Assembly (NCBI RefSeq): GCF_914767665.1 | Contig: NC_059506.1 | Location: 22,235,825-22,299,824, forward strand | From: Harmonia axyridis | Lineage: Eukaryota > Arthropoda > Insecta > Coleoptera > Coccinellidae | DNA length: 64,000 bases | Direction of reading: 5' to 3' | In this document: positions 33,201 to 46,619 of the stretch, piece after piece | Numbering within the stretch: position 1 is the stretch's first letter | Layout: every line of letters starts with the position of its first letter | Made by a program: the position numbers and the translations under genes | The notes under the pieces: generated by a model | Database searches by the model: none | The model's input: the letters and a program-made list of their open reading frames with translations, nothing else | Told to the model about the DNA's origin: nothing

Positions 33201-35890
33201 CCTGTACGTGAACCGAGGAAAGTGTAATTTTCGTTTTTACCCCAATTTGGAAACATACTGTCCATCCAATTTGGAAACATACTGTATTCAGTATTTTTTT
33301 TTTCAATATTTTCCGTCAATTTTCTATGGTTTTGAAAAAGGAACATAACCTCTACTCGGACTTTGTCCATCAATTGCCGGATTCGAAACTTATCCTGAAA
33401 ATTTCAAGTTTCTTGGTCCTTCGAGGACGGATTTATCCTTGGATTTATCATCATTGAGTCGACATTGCGATGTAATGATAAAGCGCTATGTTCGAAGAAC
33501 GAACGCTCAAAAACCAAAATCACCTCGTGAGCGTCGAGGTGACCCAGCGACTACCGAAATTATTCTTCGAAACTAATGGGATATCATTCCACTCTAAGAA
33601 CCTCCGGTCATTATACATCAAAATCAATATGTACAAGACCCTTCTGTCTTAAAAATTAATGAAAGAGGCTATCGATTTCACGTTGTGTAAATATCCCCGG
33701 GTGAATCCAGTGGGGTTCCGTAGAGAGAATTAATTGAATGATTTAAAACACAGGACGAGCATAAAATTCATCTGCCCAATATAAATTTAATCATGTTAAA
33801 TATAGACTCGGCGATGGGTTGTACAAGTATCTCGGTATGATATCATACGCTTCTTCATTTTTCAAATATGTGTCATCTACAAGTAAATTACGCTTTTAAT
33901 TAAAGGTTTGTGTTTTCCATTAAAGATGACAGTGATTGAGTTGTGAATTAGAAAGTTGAATAGTTGAATATAAAGTGCATTTACTTGATAATGATATGTA
34001 TTACATGTTTATATCTTAATTGATATTTAGTAATGTGGCAGGGAATGATTTTGATGTTGTGGATCTGGCTCGGGATCTGGTTTATTCGAAGTTTAATAGT
34101 TTTCTGCTATTATTCTACTATTCTTTTGTGGCTTTATCAAAAAAATTTAGTTATACAATGATATTGAGGTTTCCAAGATATGTTATATGAAATCGTTTAA
34201 ATCTCGGTTTAAATTTACATAATTTTATTTATTGCTTGATTTCTAAGCCCAACCATTCCTCAGAAATCGTGATCAGAAGATAAAGTCGATTAGTTACCAG
34301 GCATTTTTGTTATGGAGGATTTATATCAACTGAATCATTATTGATGCTTCCAAATTATTAACCTTCTTAAGCAAAAGGTACAATATTCTTCAAAGTAGTA
34401 GTTTTTAAATTGTTATTATTCTTCATCTTTTTAATCCATCGGAAACTAATTTAATTACTTTTGCAATTTTGTTTTATGATGAGAAAAATTGAATTAAAAA
34501 TCCGTCTTTACCTATGTCCAGAGCATTTCTCGGCAATTACAAAAACTAGAAAAATGATTTTTTTTTGGTGGACATACATACATTCATTGGTATAATGGAA
34601 CAATTTTTAAATACATAGGCGTGATAGCTTTGATAGTTTCAGAGATCCGAAAAATATTACTGGTTTTCAGTCCAGCAGCTAGAGATTTTTTTGTATGAAA
34701 ATCTACCCTCATGGTCTTAGTATGGTTTTGTCTGAGGTTTTGTCGATCTCTAAAGATCTCAAAAATTTTTGGGAAAATATTCGAAGAGGATTCAATTACA
34801 TTATATTTGATTTGAACTATCAATGTTGCCTGTAATACTCTCGGTAATACCAACTTGAAATTTCCACATATTACTTTTTGCAATTTTGATGTCTATTGAG
34901 CCATATTCATTGATAACAGAAAATCAACAGTTTCCGAGATATTTGAGTTCTTCTCACCTTACTTCATCTTTTCATTTTTTTCTACGTTAGCTAAGTTGAT
35001 TCTATTATTGGGCTATTTTCAACAGAAAAGGATATGATATGTATGAAAAAAGCAAAACTATGATGTATTAGATGTTGCATAAATATTGCATTATTATTTG
35101 AAAGTTGGTATATGAAAAAAAAATTGTAATTTCTAATATGATTTTGCCTGTAACATTCGAATTCCACATTTTAAGTATCAAAATTACTTTGAAAACCTGT
35201 TAAATTCCTTCTTCATTTCCCTAAGAATGCAGTCAACTAGATTTGTTCCAGCAGCTTTTGATCTGAAAGATGAAAGAAGCAAAGAAAGGAATGTTATCAA
35301 TTTAATATTTTTTTTTGCAATTTAACTCAAAATTTCAGTACAAAATGTTTGAAATGACATCCATCATTCCTCATACAAGCACGTGCCCTCTTTCTTATTT
35401 CTTCAGTTGTTACTTTCCGCCTGAAATGTACTCTCAATCTTCTCGCTGCTGCGTCTATTCTAACGGTGTTAGATCTAGACTTCTCGCCAGCCATGAAAAT
35501 AATCCAAAATTATAGCCAAATTTGGTCAACATTAAAAATAATTGACGAAAAACGAAATAATGTGAGAAATCTGTCAAAAACCACAAGAATACAAATATCT
35601 CGTAATCTGTTTTTGGTTATCACTAAAATGTCTCAAACAACAACAAATTAGTCCTACTAACACGTCCTCCAAAGTTCACGTCTAATTTGGTAAAGTCCTG
35701 TAAATCAATCTAATTATGTATTCTTTCGTGATACACGAGTACCCTGTTCAGTTCAGATGAACCTCCCCACATCAGAATATTGCATGCCATATGTGGATAG
35801 CACATACCGTTAATATTGTAAACGTCCAGAAGTGATTTGAAAAAAAAAACAATTTTTATCTAGAGTAAATATGAAGAATTCAAATTTTTA
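30232..35890. repeat. Non-coding region with degenerate dispersed repeats
   Basis: Between about 31195 and 33130 the same phrases recur in both orientations: CCTAAATTGGAG-like, ATAATTTTGAGAAAAAAGTC, CCGCAAACGCTT and GAAACAGGGTGT-like words. These form an old repeat family also seen at 24.9-25.4, 42.4-43.1 and perhaps 19.5 kb. A TAG trinucleotide run is at about 30690. The rest shows no gene or RNA. Confidence 0.45.
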
Positions 35891-35899
35891 CATATAATA

Positions 35900-36290
35900 T
35901 TTATATGTTCTCTCTATCTCGAACCATCGTCAATAAGGATTCCCAAAAATTGTGTGGATTGCTTAGAGATTATCGAAACATTTTCATGAGATATTTCTAG
36001 TTGTAGTGCCATTCTTCATACTGAAAATAATGAAATTGTTTGCTCTAGATTGACAATAAGATTATTCATTTCTATCACATCAGTCGGCAAACATTTCAAT
36101 AATCATTGAGGTAACATAATTCCTCGAGACAATGCTGTGGTCAAGAATGAGGAATCTGCGTGAAGGGCAATCACCGTGGCTCGAATATGTCCTGGTAAAT
36201 AATAATAAATAATAGTTGTCCATGTACTGAACCTTGTGGAACACCAATATCTACTTGAAACTCAAATTTTCGTAGCTACCATTGTCGACC
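35900..36290 (-). mobile_element. Degenerate non-LTR reverse transcriptase fragment
   Basis: On the minus strand the sequence reads VDIGVPQGSVHGQLLF (RT box) and, further on in another frame, TQFLGILIDDGSR, the two landmarks of a Jockey/CR1-type RT. The catalytic box between them is not readable, and many stops intervene. Confidence 0.65.
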
Positions 36291-36359
36291 AATTTCAAAG
36301 ATGAATCAGGCAATACAAATGAGAAGTATAGTATGACAAACAGATCCCTATCTCAGTGC

Positions 36360-36730
36360 TGCCACCTAAATCACATTCCAAACAGACCGGGGGTATCTCT
36401 CCATTCAAATTGCGCAAGATATGAGTCGAAATCCCCTGGGGCCGGAATGCAAAATGAAAAATCAGAACTGGCGACATAAAAGAAGCAGATACACACACAC
36501 ACAGGCATAATGCAGAAAACCGGGTGGTGGGTATGGTTTATGCACCTACTCCACCGGATTATGCAAAGTCCAGACCTGCTGGACATAAATTATTTTAATT
36601 GCCGCTAGGTGGAAACTGGGGTTTGGATCTGGCCTGCAAGACCACCCGAAAGTATCTGACTGGCAGATTGATTGGGACGATTTTCGACGAGCTATGCATA
36701 TTCAACTAGCGCCAATTTGACGGAGATTGG
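36360..36730. other. GC-richer, repeat-poor island
   Basis: Composition rises above the AT-rich surroundings, with a short (AC)n at about 36490, words such as CCGCTAGGTGG, and TAATTGCC next to AATAATTTAT. No MITE or retroelement motif is seen. A 33-codon open stretch (about 36597-36709, plus strand) follows an acceptor-like sequence but has no donor. It could be a cis-regulatory element or an exon; neither is shown. Confidence 0.35.
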
Positions 36731-38075
36731 CCTCTTCTTGTTTGGTGTATTGATTTGGTTTTTTTGGCGAGGTGATATCTCAATTGTATATCCGGAGATC
36801 GATTGATATGTCTCGATTGAGTGTCTATAAGTTGAATGAGGTTGGGATGTTGTGAGACAGTGGGGGAACATGTATTTATTGCATGGTCTTGATGATATTT
36901 AGTGAAATTTTATGTTGATCAGAATCATAGAAAATTCGAACGTTTTATCCTCAGAGTAATAAACATAGATAGAGGGAGCATATGTCATTTTCAGTAAACA
37001 AATTACGCGGAAATGATAATTTATTTTTATTTTATTTTAAGGATTCAAAACACTTTGAGTTTATGTTGAATTAGATTATGTTGAAGGCGAGGTTGAAGTC
37101 CAGTTTATTTGTTGAAAAAAAAAATGGAAATTATTCATAATTCATGTTTTTAATGAATTTGGTCTTTACTTGATGAAATTCATGATCAAATAAAATAAAA
37201 CAAAATTAATTTCCACAAATATTTCTTCATTTACAATAGTTGTTTCGCGAACACTGATGTGTGTCCCATCAATATTCATCGCTCATATGATCTGCTGAGA
37301 TGTCTACAAACTTCATCAATAATTTTAGTATAATTGAAAAGAGATGCAGTTCCATTTGAAAACAGTTTGCAAACGTGGTCTCCACTTCATTTAAAAAAAA
37401 TGAATATTCAGATATATTTTAATGATTTCTTCGGTTCGGCTTATCTTTAATTGATATTATTAGTAGTATTGAGCAGAATTGAGTATTTTTATACCTTTAA
37501 AACTGTTTGAGTGGAAAGTATACTGCAGACCCCGTAAAAAAAAAGAAATTCGAAGCTTTTCGAAAACTATTCATTTTAGGCACAAATTGTCTAAAAAAAA
37601 AAGACTTTTCACTAGGCTATCTGACAGGACAGGCAAGACAAATCCAGGCCATGTCATTCAAATAAATGGACTTATGGAATAAATGTGCAGACGACTTGAA
37701 AACCTTTCGGAAATTTAATGAAAAAAGTCATACAATTATCTCGAAGGTTTTTCCAAATATAATCTTCAGTTTAAACTTTTATATCCATGAAATTTATCGA
37801 AGACAGTGGACTATATCAAAAAGTACCATAGATAAATGATGACAAGTGGCGTATTTCGAAATCATAATTTTATTGAGATTATGAGAATGATATAAAAATT
37901 TGGCATTTAAAAAAAACAGGGTGGTATTGTCTTCCACCACTTTCAGACCAGTCTGTAAAGCCAAAAATAATTTAAGCTTATGTGCTGAGTACTGCCGATT
38001 TCCTCAAAATTTTAATCATTCTCCTAGCCATATAATTCCCAAGATTTATCGACCTATTCAGCACTATTGACTCAT

Positions 38076-38270
38076 CAGTGGCGTATCCAGACATAAGCCT
38101 TGGGGGGGATAAAGAAAAAATTTTTTCAATTTTCCCTTCTTTTGAAGAAGTTTTTCAAAGAATTTTGCTCACTCATAATAAGATTGTGATATATAAGGTT
38201 GTTACATATAATGGATATTCCTTCTGGGGGGGGATATATCCCCCTTATCCCCCGTTTGGGTACGCCACTG
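38076..38270. mobile_element. hAT-like MITE, 195 bp, with 8-bp target duplication
   Basis: The termini CAGTGGCGTATCC and GGGTACGCCACTG are inverted repeats. The 8-bp TGACTCAT is directly repeated immediately outside (38068-38075 and 38271-38278), typical of hAT insertions. G- and C-runs (GGGGGGG, CCCCC) near both ends pair with each other. No coding capacity. Confidence 0.92.
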
Positions 38271-39799
38271 TGACTCATCCTGTAGAATTCAGAAAAATCA
38301 ATTGCTTCATCCATATCTCACACTTGAGAGTTAATGATTTTCGAAGGTGGAAAATAATGGGATAAAATTTGGAAAAATCTAATGATTTAAGGACACTAAC
38401 GTCATTGAATTAAAAACTGTTATTAATTGAACCCCTAGCAAGTACAGAGTACAAAAATTTCATTAAATCAAATCATATTTCATCAGATATTTGTTTAAAG
38501 CGGTTAAATTATTTCTGAACAGCTGAAAAAAGAAATAGTGAGCTTGTTTGAATCCTCCAGTGCTTTTCATCTTTCAACAAATCCAAAAAAATTTACATAC
38601 TATGAAGGCTTTTGCTAGAAAAGCAATTCTATTGAATGAACTGCAAAACCTTCAATCGTATATTTCCAGTGTGCCAACCTGAACTCAATCAACATTGAAA
38701 ACGAGGCTGAATGTACCTGCCCACAAGCGAACATTTTATACACATTGCACTCTCAATATAAGTAGATGCTGACTTATTTATGGATCCAATATATACCTTC
38801 GCGCCGAGAGCAAATTAAGATCAAACGATTTAATAACTCTTGATATTAATGATGCCATTAAATCTATTATGGCTTGTGGTTTATTGGTTTTGTTGGGAAT
38901 AATTCACTGTAATGTTATTTTGTATCCACATCCAAACCAGTATAAAAGCTAATTGGATGGTAGTTGTATACCGAGATACATTTTTTTGATCAATGTATTG
39001 AGCGTATGAATGAGGGGAATTCCATAAGAGAATGAACAGTAATTTTTCATTGACAACGGTTTATTTTTTGATTTTATTAGTTTGTCACAGTTTTTAAAAA
39101 TTTCATAACTTTTGTTATTTCGCTTATTGTAATCAGAGACCATCATTTTTTCAATTAATTTTCAAGTCAAAGAGCACAAGACTTGTTTTAATGGAGGTCT
39201 TAAGGCTGATTTACAAAATTATAGTAACTCTCCTGATACTACTATCTTGATAGTGCGGAATTGCAGGTGTTGCGTCAGTGCGGTAGTAACTATCGAAACA
39301 TTTTATAAAATAACGATATTGAAGTATTTTTTATTATTAAAATAGTTATTTCAAGAATTTTAATGAATTCCGGAAAAAAAATTTAATAACGATTAGAGTA
39401 TATTCTGCATAATTTTTTTTTATTTATTATTATAATATCAATAATTGATATTTAGAGATGTTCAAGAAAAAAAATAAACCCTTCCCAGAAATGTCCACAG
39501 TTAACATTGTTAAATCTATAGAATTTGCATAAAATATACTACAAAAATCATTTGTTTTGCCTCATTGATATAATTTATCCCTAAATTAACTCCAATCGAG
39601 ACTCCAATGTACTTGGAAATGTTATTGTCACATCGATAAAAAAGGTGCATACTTTTTTATCGGATAAAAACTTATCTTCCACAATATCTAGTGAAACTGA
39701 CAATTAGTTTGTCAGATTTTTGAATTTTAAACATATAGTGCTTTTATTTTGAATCGGTGTGTTAATTTTTTAACTCTGTTGATATAATTATTGTTGTTG

Positions 39800-39941
39800 T
39801 TTCTCTTCAACTCAAAGTTTTGCCAATCACTGAATTTGCTCGAAAAACTGACATTAGATAAAATCGTGACACCGAAGGTGGAGCTTCAGTTTTTCTCGTA
39901 AAATTAGTGATTGGCAAAACTGTTTCGTTGCAAAGAGAAAT
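39800..39941. mobile_element. Short MITE with TTTCTCTT ends
   Basis: Inverted arms of about 50 bp (AGTTTTGCCAATCACTGAAT on the left, its near complement on the right) enclose a small loop at about 39860-39890. Confidence 0.75.
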
Positions 39942-42900
39942 TTAGCCGATAAAAAAAAAGCTCTTGTGTTTTTACTGTTTTTTAAAATATCGAAGTAAGT
40001 ATATAATGGCAAATTTATAATCTAATGGTTTTTTTGTGGCGCAATTTTGACAAATTTCACGAAATTTAATTTTAATGAAATGAATATATTTTCTTTATTG
40101 TTGAATAGCAAAGTTTTTTATTTGATCCCGTGAAAAAGTTTCTTCAGATATATTGGAGGGCAAAATTTTTCTGTCAAATTTCGTAGTGTATTTGTCGAAA
40201 AAACTTCTAATTCAATGGACCTTTTATTCGAAACATTTTTCCGTAAGATATTTCCATTTCGAGATTTTTGATTGATACAACTCAAAAAATTCACCCGGTA
40301 TGCTCCAATATTGTGAGATTTACTGCTCCAGACTTTTCTCTTTTTACAAATATGATTTCTAGTGGACTAACATTTTTGCGATCTAGAGTATAGAATAATG
40401 CCGGAAATAACAAGTTGCGAAATTGTTTATCACTCAGAATACGGCCTACTCACAAGTTGAACTTTTTACTTTGTATTCGAAATACATACACAGATATTTT
40501 TATTCCACTTCAGTTCACGCGGAAATCATTATCGCTTAATTATAAATTGTATTATGAAAGCCGAAGGATTTCTTGGCAGTTTTACAATCCGGAAAATTGT
40601 TTATTTCGACTTCAAAGCAGCGGTAGAAATCCGAATCTTGGCTAGAACGTTTGAAGTTATCATAAATATTATTTTGACATTATGGTGACGGTTTCAGGTC
40701 ATTCATTCAATGACAAAAGGATCAATTGATCTTAACAGTATAGTCCATCTGATGAAGAGGATTTATTATTGGAAATTAAGCGGGCGGAGAGAAATAAAAA
40801 AAGGATTATTTACAGGGTGATACAAATTTTATATTATATATTTTTATATAACTTCGGCAATTAAACATTTATACAATTTAAAAAAACTATATGTGGATAC
40901 AACTTTCTCCGGTTTTATGGGCATATTCTTGTGATCAAAAAGAATTATCACTCCTGTTGAACCTTGTAGTTTCTCATTATTCAATAATTGAACTAGACGA
41001 CAAATCAAATTTGGAATTTTCAGAATGTTCAATAATTTCTATACACAAAAGTAACTTTTAAAAAAAACTTCATAAAATATACTCTAATCAGATATATTCA
41101 TAAAAATAACATATCCCAACATGCCTAAATCCAACAAATTAATGAAAATACAATAATGGTTCTTTATAATAGAAGTATGGACATTAAAATGTATGTCACC
41201 CTTCTTAACAAATACTGGCAACTATTCTATACAGGGTCCTGCAACAGTGAGGGTTTTCCATATTTATAGTAGGGGAAGTAATAGAACTTTTTAAAAAGTT
41301 ACGTAAAAATATATTTTCGGTTACACAGGGTGTTGAGTTTTTCCTGGACGGGTACCAACTTTGTTGTTTTAAAGAAAAACTTATTTTTTTTTCATTCATT
41401 TGGTTTCTACTAAAAAAATCAAATACCCTGTACATATATTATAAATTCCTGAGATGAACTCATGAAGGTTCTTCACTTTTATAACCAGTTATGGTCCTCT
41501 GGTTTTCCTTGAAACAGCTGTATTTAATTTGAAATAAAGAAAATTCTGCAAATTATCATTTACAAAATTTGCCAATTTGTTTTTCATGAACTAGGATCTG
41601 CGACCATGTAGATCAATACTGGTCATTTCACATATACTCTTCGAGAGAGTGACTCATGTTCAATGTTTTACCAGAAATGTATTTTGATAGGACTCACCAT
41701 TACTTTGTTAAATCAAGTGACTAATATTCAATTAAAAGAATGTCATTCTGAATATCTCGAAAATTATCAATATTTTCGAAGTGAAATTCTGTATTAAGTT
41801 TTCAATATTCGATGTTTGCAAATTCGTGATGAATCTATTGAGAATGTTTGACAGGTCTTTACGATGGCACAATTATTAGTTATAATTTTATGGTAGATAC
41901 AAAATCTTTTTTGAATTCAACTAGAAATTATTTGATTCCGATACTGTATAGAATGAATGGTTTTTGATACTAGGTTTCTATGTAAAAAATCTTCATTATC
42001 GATTCATCTAAACATTTTTTTTTCAGATTTAATGTGCTGTTTGCATGCTACAGGATCATGCAGAAATGTCTGCGAAAAGGTAAAAATTTGAATATTATAC
42101 TATTACATATTTAAGTCAGTGAATATTAAAAATAATTTCGAACAGGGAAGGTAGTGGAGTGAAGAAAATACTTCTCTTGTACTTTTAATGCTTGTTGAAA
42201 GCGACTATTCGATTTCAATAAAATTAGCGCCTGACAATTTTTTTTTCTACAAAGAGTGGTATTTTCACTAGGAAACATTTTTGTATCGAAATTTATGTCT
42301 TGTTTTATTAATTAACTTTGCGACCCTGTAATTTGGCGCCCCGGAAAAATGTTGGGTATGCCGGTCCTGGCGGCAGCCCTGCATAGAACTCTCTATGATC
42401 CAAACCATAGTTATATCTGTCATAATGAAAGATATTTTAAATACAGGATGTTCCTAAATTGGAGATACAAACGAAAATGATATATTCCTCTCATCATTTT
42501 GAGAAAAAAGGTCTCATAAATATGGATCCGCAAACGCTTTATTTTCAATATACAGGATGCTACGTTTTTTTTTTGCTCTGTGAAACTTCTCTTCACAAGA
42601 AATTCAACTTCAATTTGGCGTAGATATTCTCATTCAAAGTCATCATGTGATATACTAATTTTGAATGCAAATCTATAAGATAATTTTTTTTCTGGAACAG
42701 TGCCCGTTTTCTTCCTCCAGAAATGTTTATTGTTGAAACAGTGGTAGTTTAGAAATATGTAAAAAAAACTTTGATCCAGAAATACACTTTTTGGTTTTTT
42801 GTAGTTTTGTCGTATCTGCTACTTTTTCAAGGAAAAAATTTGAAAATTTCTCTAATAATTCTTAGGAATATCCGAATTATTACAAAGATCCTGTTATAGT

Positions 42901-43100
42901 TAGCTGTGCTGAATGAATTAATTATAGGCTTTGGTACTTGTTCAACCAATCCAAGCAAAGATTAATAGAAGGACTACCAGAAACACCTTGTATCTCGAAA
43001 ACAGAGCGTTTGCGGGCCCATGTTCATGGGACTTTATTTTCTTAGAATTACCCAAGGTTCCTTCCATATTCTTTCGTACCTCCAATTTAGGAAAACCTTC

Positions 43101-43637
43101 AGAGTAATAAACATAGATAAAGGGAGCATATGTCAATTCCAGTAACTATCAAATTTGACAAGAAGCGCGCGGAATTGAAAACATATTAGTGATGAGACAT
43201 TTCACTCAATTCGCGAGTTTCTCCACAAAGAACGCACTTCTTATGTCCTGTAGTAAATCAACGTTTCATATTAACTTGAAATATATTGAAATAAATACCT
43301 CAAAATAAAAGAAATTCAGAAAACAAACTTCAAGCGCGCCAAACGACGTGAAACAACCAATGAAACTAGAAGAGCAAAAGTCGGCAAACCTTGGATTTCA
43401 GCAGGTAGATATAGAAAATAATAAATATTCTGCTTAGTTATAATTCCAAATATTCAAATTTGCATATTTAATCGGGAATCACTCAAATAAATATATTTTA
43501 TTCGATATAATATACATTCGTAATGATATTGTAAAATTGTGGATTTGAAAATATATCAGAATCCGACAATGTAATCTAACCATGTTTGGGACATGTAAAA
43601 ATTGCGTATACTTCCTCTATCTATGTTTATTACTCTA
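43101..43637. mobile_element. MITE with AGAGTAATAAACATAGATAG ends
   Basis: Left AGAGTAATAAACATAGATAA and right CTATCTATGTTTATTACTCT are inverted repeats of about 30 bp. Partial copies are at about 36950-37010 and 45123-45350. The latter matches the interior too (AAGCGCGCGG, CGCACTTCTTATGTCC). Confidence 0.8.
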
Positions 43638-43639
43638 TG

Positions 43640-44116
43640 GTTAAACCCTTTATATATGACATATGTCATTTCATTACGCTGTCATATATAACATCTCTTT
43701 CGACTGAACACTACGGATCACATGAAACCAACTGATACTTCCATGAATCAGAATGCGTCTATTTTCGAAACGGCGTTGTCTATGAAAAATGAAGAAATGA
43801 AATTCAAATCGCCATAATTGAACAGCTGAGACGAAGCAAAGCGTTGGTTGCTATTTATTCACAGGAGAATGAAAAAGGAAGGACTTGATCACAGAGAGTC
43901 GGGCCTCCGACTGGCTCTTGGCCAAGTGTGTATTTCCATCTGTGCGTTCGCACCAAGACCTTTGTCGTCCTATCTTATTAATTATGGCATATCTTGTCGT
44001 AATAAATTGGGAAGGAATGACGATCGTGATGTGGACGTGGTGGAGGAATTATCGCCTATTTCAGGACGGTTTCAGGAGGGTGAGAAGTAATTAATGAGTT
44101 CATTACCAGACCGGAG
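43640..44116. other. Moderately GC-rich segment without assigned function
   Basis: 43848-44094 has two overlapping plus-strand frames of 69-80 codons with no recognised motif or splice support, so I do not call a gene. A short inverted repeat around ATGACATATGTCAT lies at about 43655. Confidence 0.4.
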
Positions 44117-44118
44117 TA

Positions 44119-44931
44119 CAGTGACTTAATGAAACACAGTGGCGACAATTCTTTCCGGTCGTTTTTCAGTTTTTTGGTCATAACCTCCAAACTAAGTAGT
44201 TTTCGAGCAAAACGTCCATGTTCAAAGTTGTAGATCATTAAATTCTCTACAATTTTGTATCCACAAACTTTTTCTCAAACCTAATATCAATTGAGATATA
44301 CTCGATCAAATTTCTAGTCCAAGCAAAAAGTCTGCTGTCCACAACTTTGAAAATTAACGTTCGGTAATTCTTTACTTTAACGCCCCCTCGTATTTTTTCG
44401 ACCAGAACGTTATTCTGGTCGAAAACTACTTAGTTTAGAAGTTATGAGCAAAAAACTGAAAAAAGTCCGAAAATGTTGAAGTTCTTCGGTCCTCCTCAAG
44501 TTAGCACAGGGTCCTCGTATTGGATAACTTGACAGTCATGCCACAACACCCCCGAACAACCTGTAGAAGTTTCATTAAGTTCGGAATTATTTCCAGGCAA
44601 AATGTATTTATCTACTGGACTATTCGTTCAAATTGAGCTTAAAAATGGCGAACCGTATGGCTTAACCATAGAACTTATGAATACAATTGACTGAACTGAA
44701 CTGACATTTCGTCAAAATCAAAATTACTGGGCGTGATAGTATTTGATTGTATATAGAACAAATTTATTCAACTGAAGAATACTACAGTGATTTAATAAAA
44801 TGGGCCTTACATTTTGAATAAATACCAAAAATCAGGTAAATGGAGAATGTTAACAAAAAGTCGCCATATTCAGGCTCAGCCAATCAAAAACCAGACCACG
44901 CGTGTCGCCAGTGTGGTTTATTAAGTCTCTG
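44119..44931. mobile_element. DNA-transposon derivative with CAGTGACTTAATG ends, 813 bp
   Basis: Termini CAGTGACTTAATGAAACACA and the matching complement (GTTTATTAAGTCTCTG) are flanked by TA on both sides (44117-44118 and 44932-44933). Interior segments are also inverted (AACTAAGTAGTTTTCGA at about 44193 and its complement at about 44420). No transposase frame is seen. Confidence 0.85.
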
Positions 44932-45399
44932 TAGTTATTTCTAATGACATGTGAAGAGGATTCGAGCAAAAGCACTGGGATGAAGTCAGGAGCTTTTGGA
45001 TGCTACTTCACATAGTCATTCAGAATTGGAATTTCTGAGTTGTTTAACAACAAGATTATCAGTGCATAAAAGAGCAATCACCTTGCCAGATACTGACACC
45101 TTCCAACGCTTGACTTGTACCTCAGAGTAATAAACATAGATAGAGGGAGCATATATGTCACTTTCAGTGACCAAATTTTGTCCCCAACATCAAATATCAA
45201 ATTTGACATAAAGCGCGCGGATATGAAAACATATCAGTGATACGATATTTCACCCAACTCGCGAGTTTCCCCACAAAAAACGCACTTCTTATGTCCCATA
45301 GTGAATCAACATTTCATATTTATACAAAATATATCGAAATAAATACCTAAATATATCAGAAATTCAGGAAAATGGTGCAACTGGCCCTAAGACTAGTTT

Positions 45400-45790
45400 T
45401 CGAGATAAGTTGAAAAATGGCATATCTTTAAAGTAATATTTCTCGTAGGAAAACATCTTGTATAAAACACTTTTGCGTGACAAATATTGCTTACCTATAA
45501 GGTAATAATTTTAGACTTGCTTTTAATAAAAATTCTGTACGTACTAATCAAAGTATACAACAGAGACCAGTGGTCAAGCTATGTCCTTTACCCGTGCAGT
45601 AGGTGTAGATGGATATATTCCGAACTCCTGTAGTTCAAAGAATTTATCATATTTTTGAATTCATACGCGCGGCATATAACATATGTAAGAAATGCGATAA
45701 ACGCCCGAAGAATAAAGAAACAGTACGTCTTCGACACTACCATAAGAAGGTACGCGGTAACTCGATTTTCTTTGCTCTTTGCTAGTTTTA
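45400..45790. mobile_element. Rearranged copy of the BEL/Pao 3' region
   Basis: 45537-45602 repeats the integrase C-terminal end seen at 63097-63160. 45625-45755 repeats the trailing segment at 63317-63455 with the 160-bp spacer missing. 45410-45515 is the reverse complement of 63573-63670. The pieces are therefore shuffled relative to the right-end copy. Confidence 0.75.
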
Positions 45791-45799
45791 GAACTATTT

Positions 45800-46480
45800 C
45801 ATTTTCGTTATTATTCAACTCAGAGTTTATCATAAACTCTATCTATTGTATAAACATTATCGTATGTGCTTGTGCGGTGCTGGTTACCAACAACGTCAAT
45901 GACTTCAGCTAGCTGACCAACAGATCACTCAGGAGTTACCTGCCTAAGGATTGTCACCTGTTCACGGTAGGCTTAATATCGCTCGTTTCCAACATTCGAA
46001 TCTTTCTCATAAACTTTCCTTTGGAAATAATTTCTATAACCAAGCTATTTGGTCCATTTCGGGCCATATTATGAACCTTATTTCGAAATTCTTTGAATTA
46101 CGCAGTTCGGAATTTATGAATTTCACATATGGATTTGGTTACAAAAAATTATCGTTGTTAAGTTAGATTAGGCGCTTATCGTCATACGTCAATTCGGTTC
46201 GAAATCACAGACTAATTATTTCATATATTAAGTTTCTGTGCTCATAACCATAATTTCAAAACAAAAACAATTACCTGAATATTCTCCATTTTCAATATTT
46301 TCGAGAACAAACAAATTCGATTAATTTCTCAAAAGGGATGTTGCCTATTTTTTGAAATTGCTTTTAATTTGCAGGAAAAATATAGAAAGTACCAAAAAAA
46401 ATACGTAAATAAAAAAGTTTTTAAAATTTCCGCTGAAACGCTCCATTTTGTAACGGTATTATGGTGAAGTCACTGCATAA
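45800..46480. other. Unassigned
   Basis: A 71-codon frame at 45951-46166 has no recognised family. I see no RNA or repeat boundary. Confidence 0.35.
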
Positions 46481-46492
46481 TAGAGTCATCAC

Positions 46493-46520
46493 CATAGACA
46501 AACTAACTAATTTATCTATG
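46493..46520. mobile_element. 28-bp palindromic insertion with CATAGA ends
   Basis: It runs from CATAGACAAACTA to TTTATCTATG, an imperfect palindrome. The 8-bp flanks are GTCATCAC and GTCACTAC (6 of 8 identical). It shares its terminal bases with the P-like element at 61607-62872 and the 40-bp element at 46861-46900. Confidence 0.5.
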
Positions 46521-46590
46521 GTCACTACGTGCTAACGGTCTGTCAAACTGAACTGATATCAGCTGTTATTGACAGTCAAGTTTGATTATA

Positions 46591-46619
46591 TCACTCTCTC
46601 TCTCTCTCTATCTCTCTCA
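46591..46619 (+). repeat. CT microsatellite
   Basis: A run of CT dinucleotides with one TA interruption. The following 46620-46840 matches the MITE-like repeat at 15.6-15.9 kb. Confidence 0.9.

Larger units (their letters stand above)
36731..43100. other. Intergenic, MITEs and old repeats only
   Basis: Apart from the elements listed separately, I see no gene. About 36950-37010 is a partial copy of the AGAGTAATAAACATAGATAG element. About 42440-43080 is a copy of the 31-33 kb dispersed family. About 42310-42390 matches the end of the 16.65-17.1 kb element. Short hydrophobic frames in this region lack any recognised motif. Confidence 0.4.

Noticed and set aside
43848..44094. Overlapping 69- and 80-codon frames
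   Set aside because: No motif, two frames equally open, no splice support; likely a consequence of higher GC.
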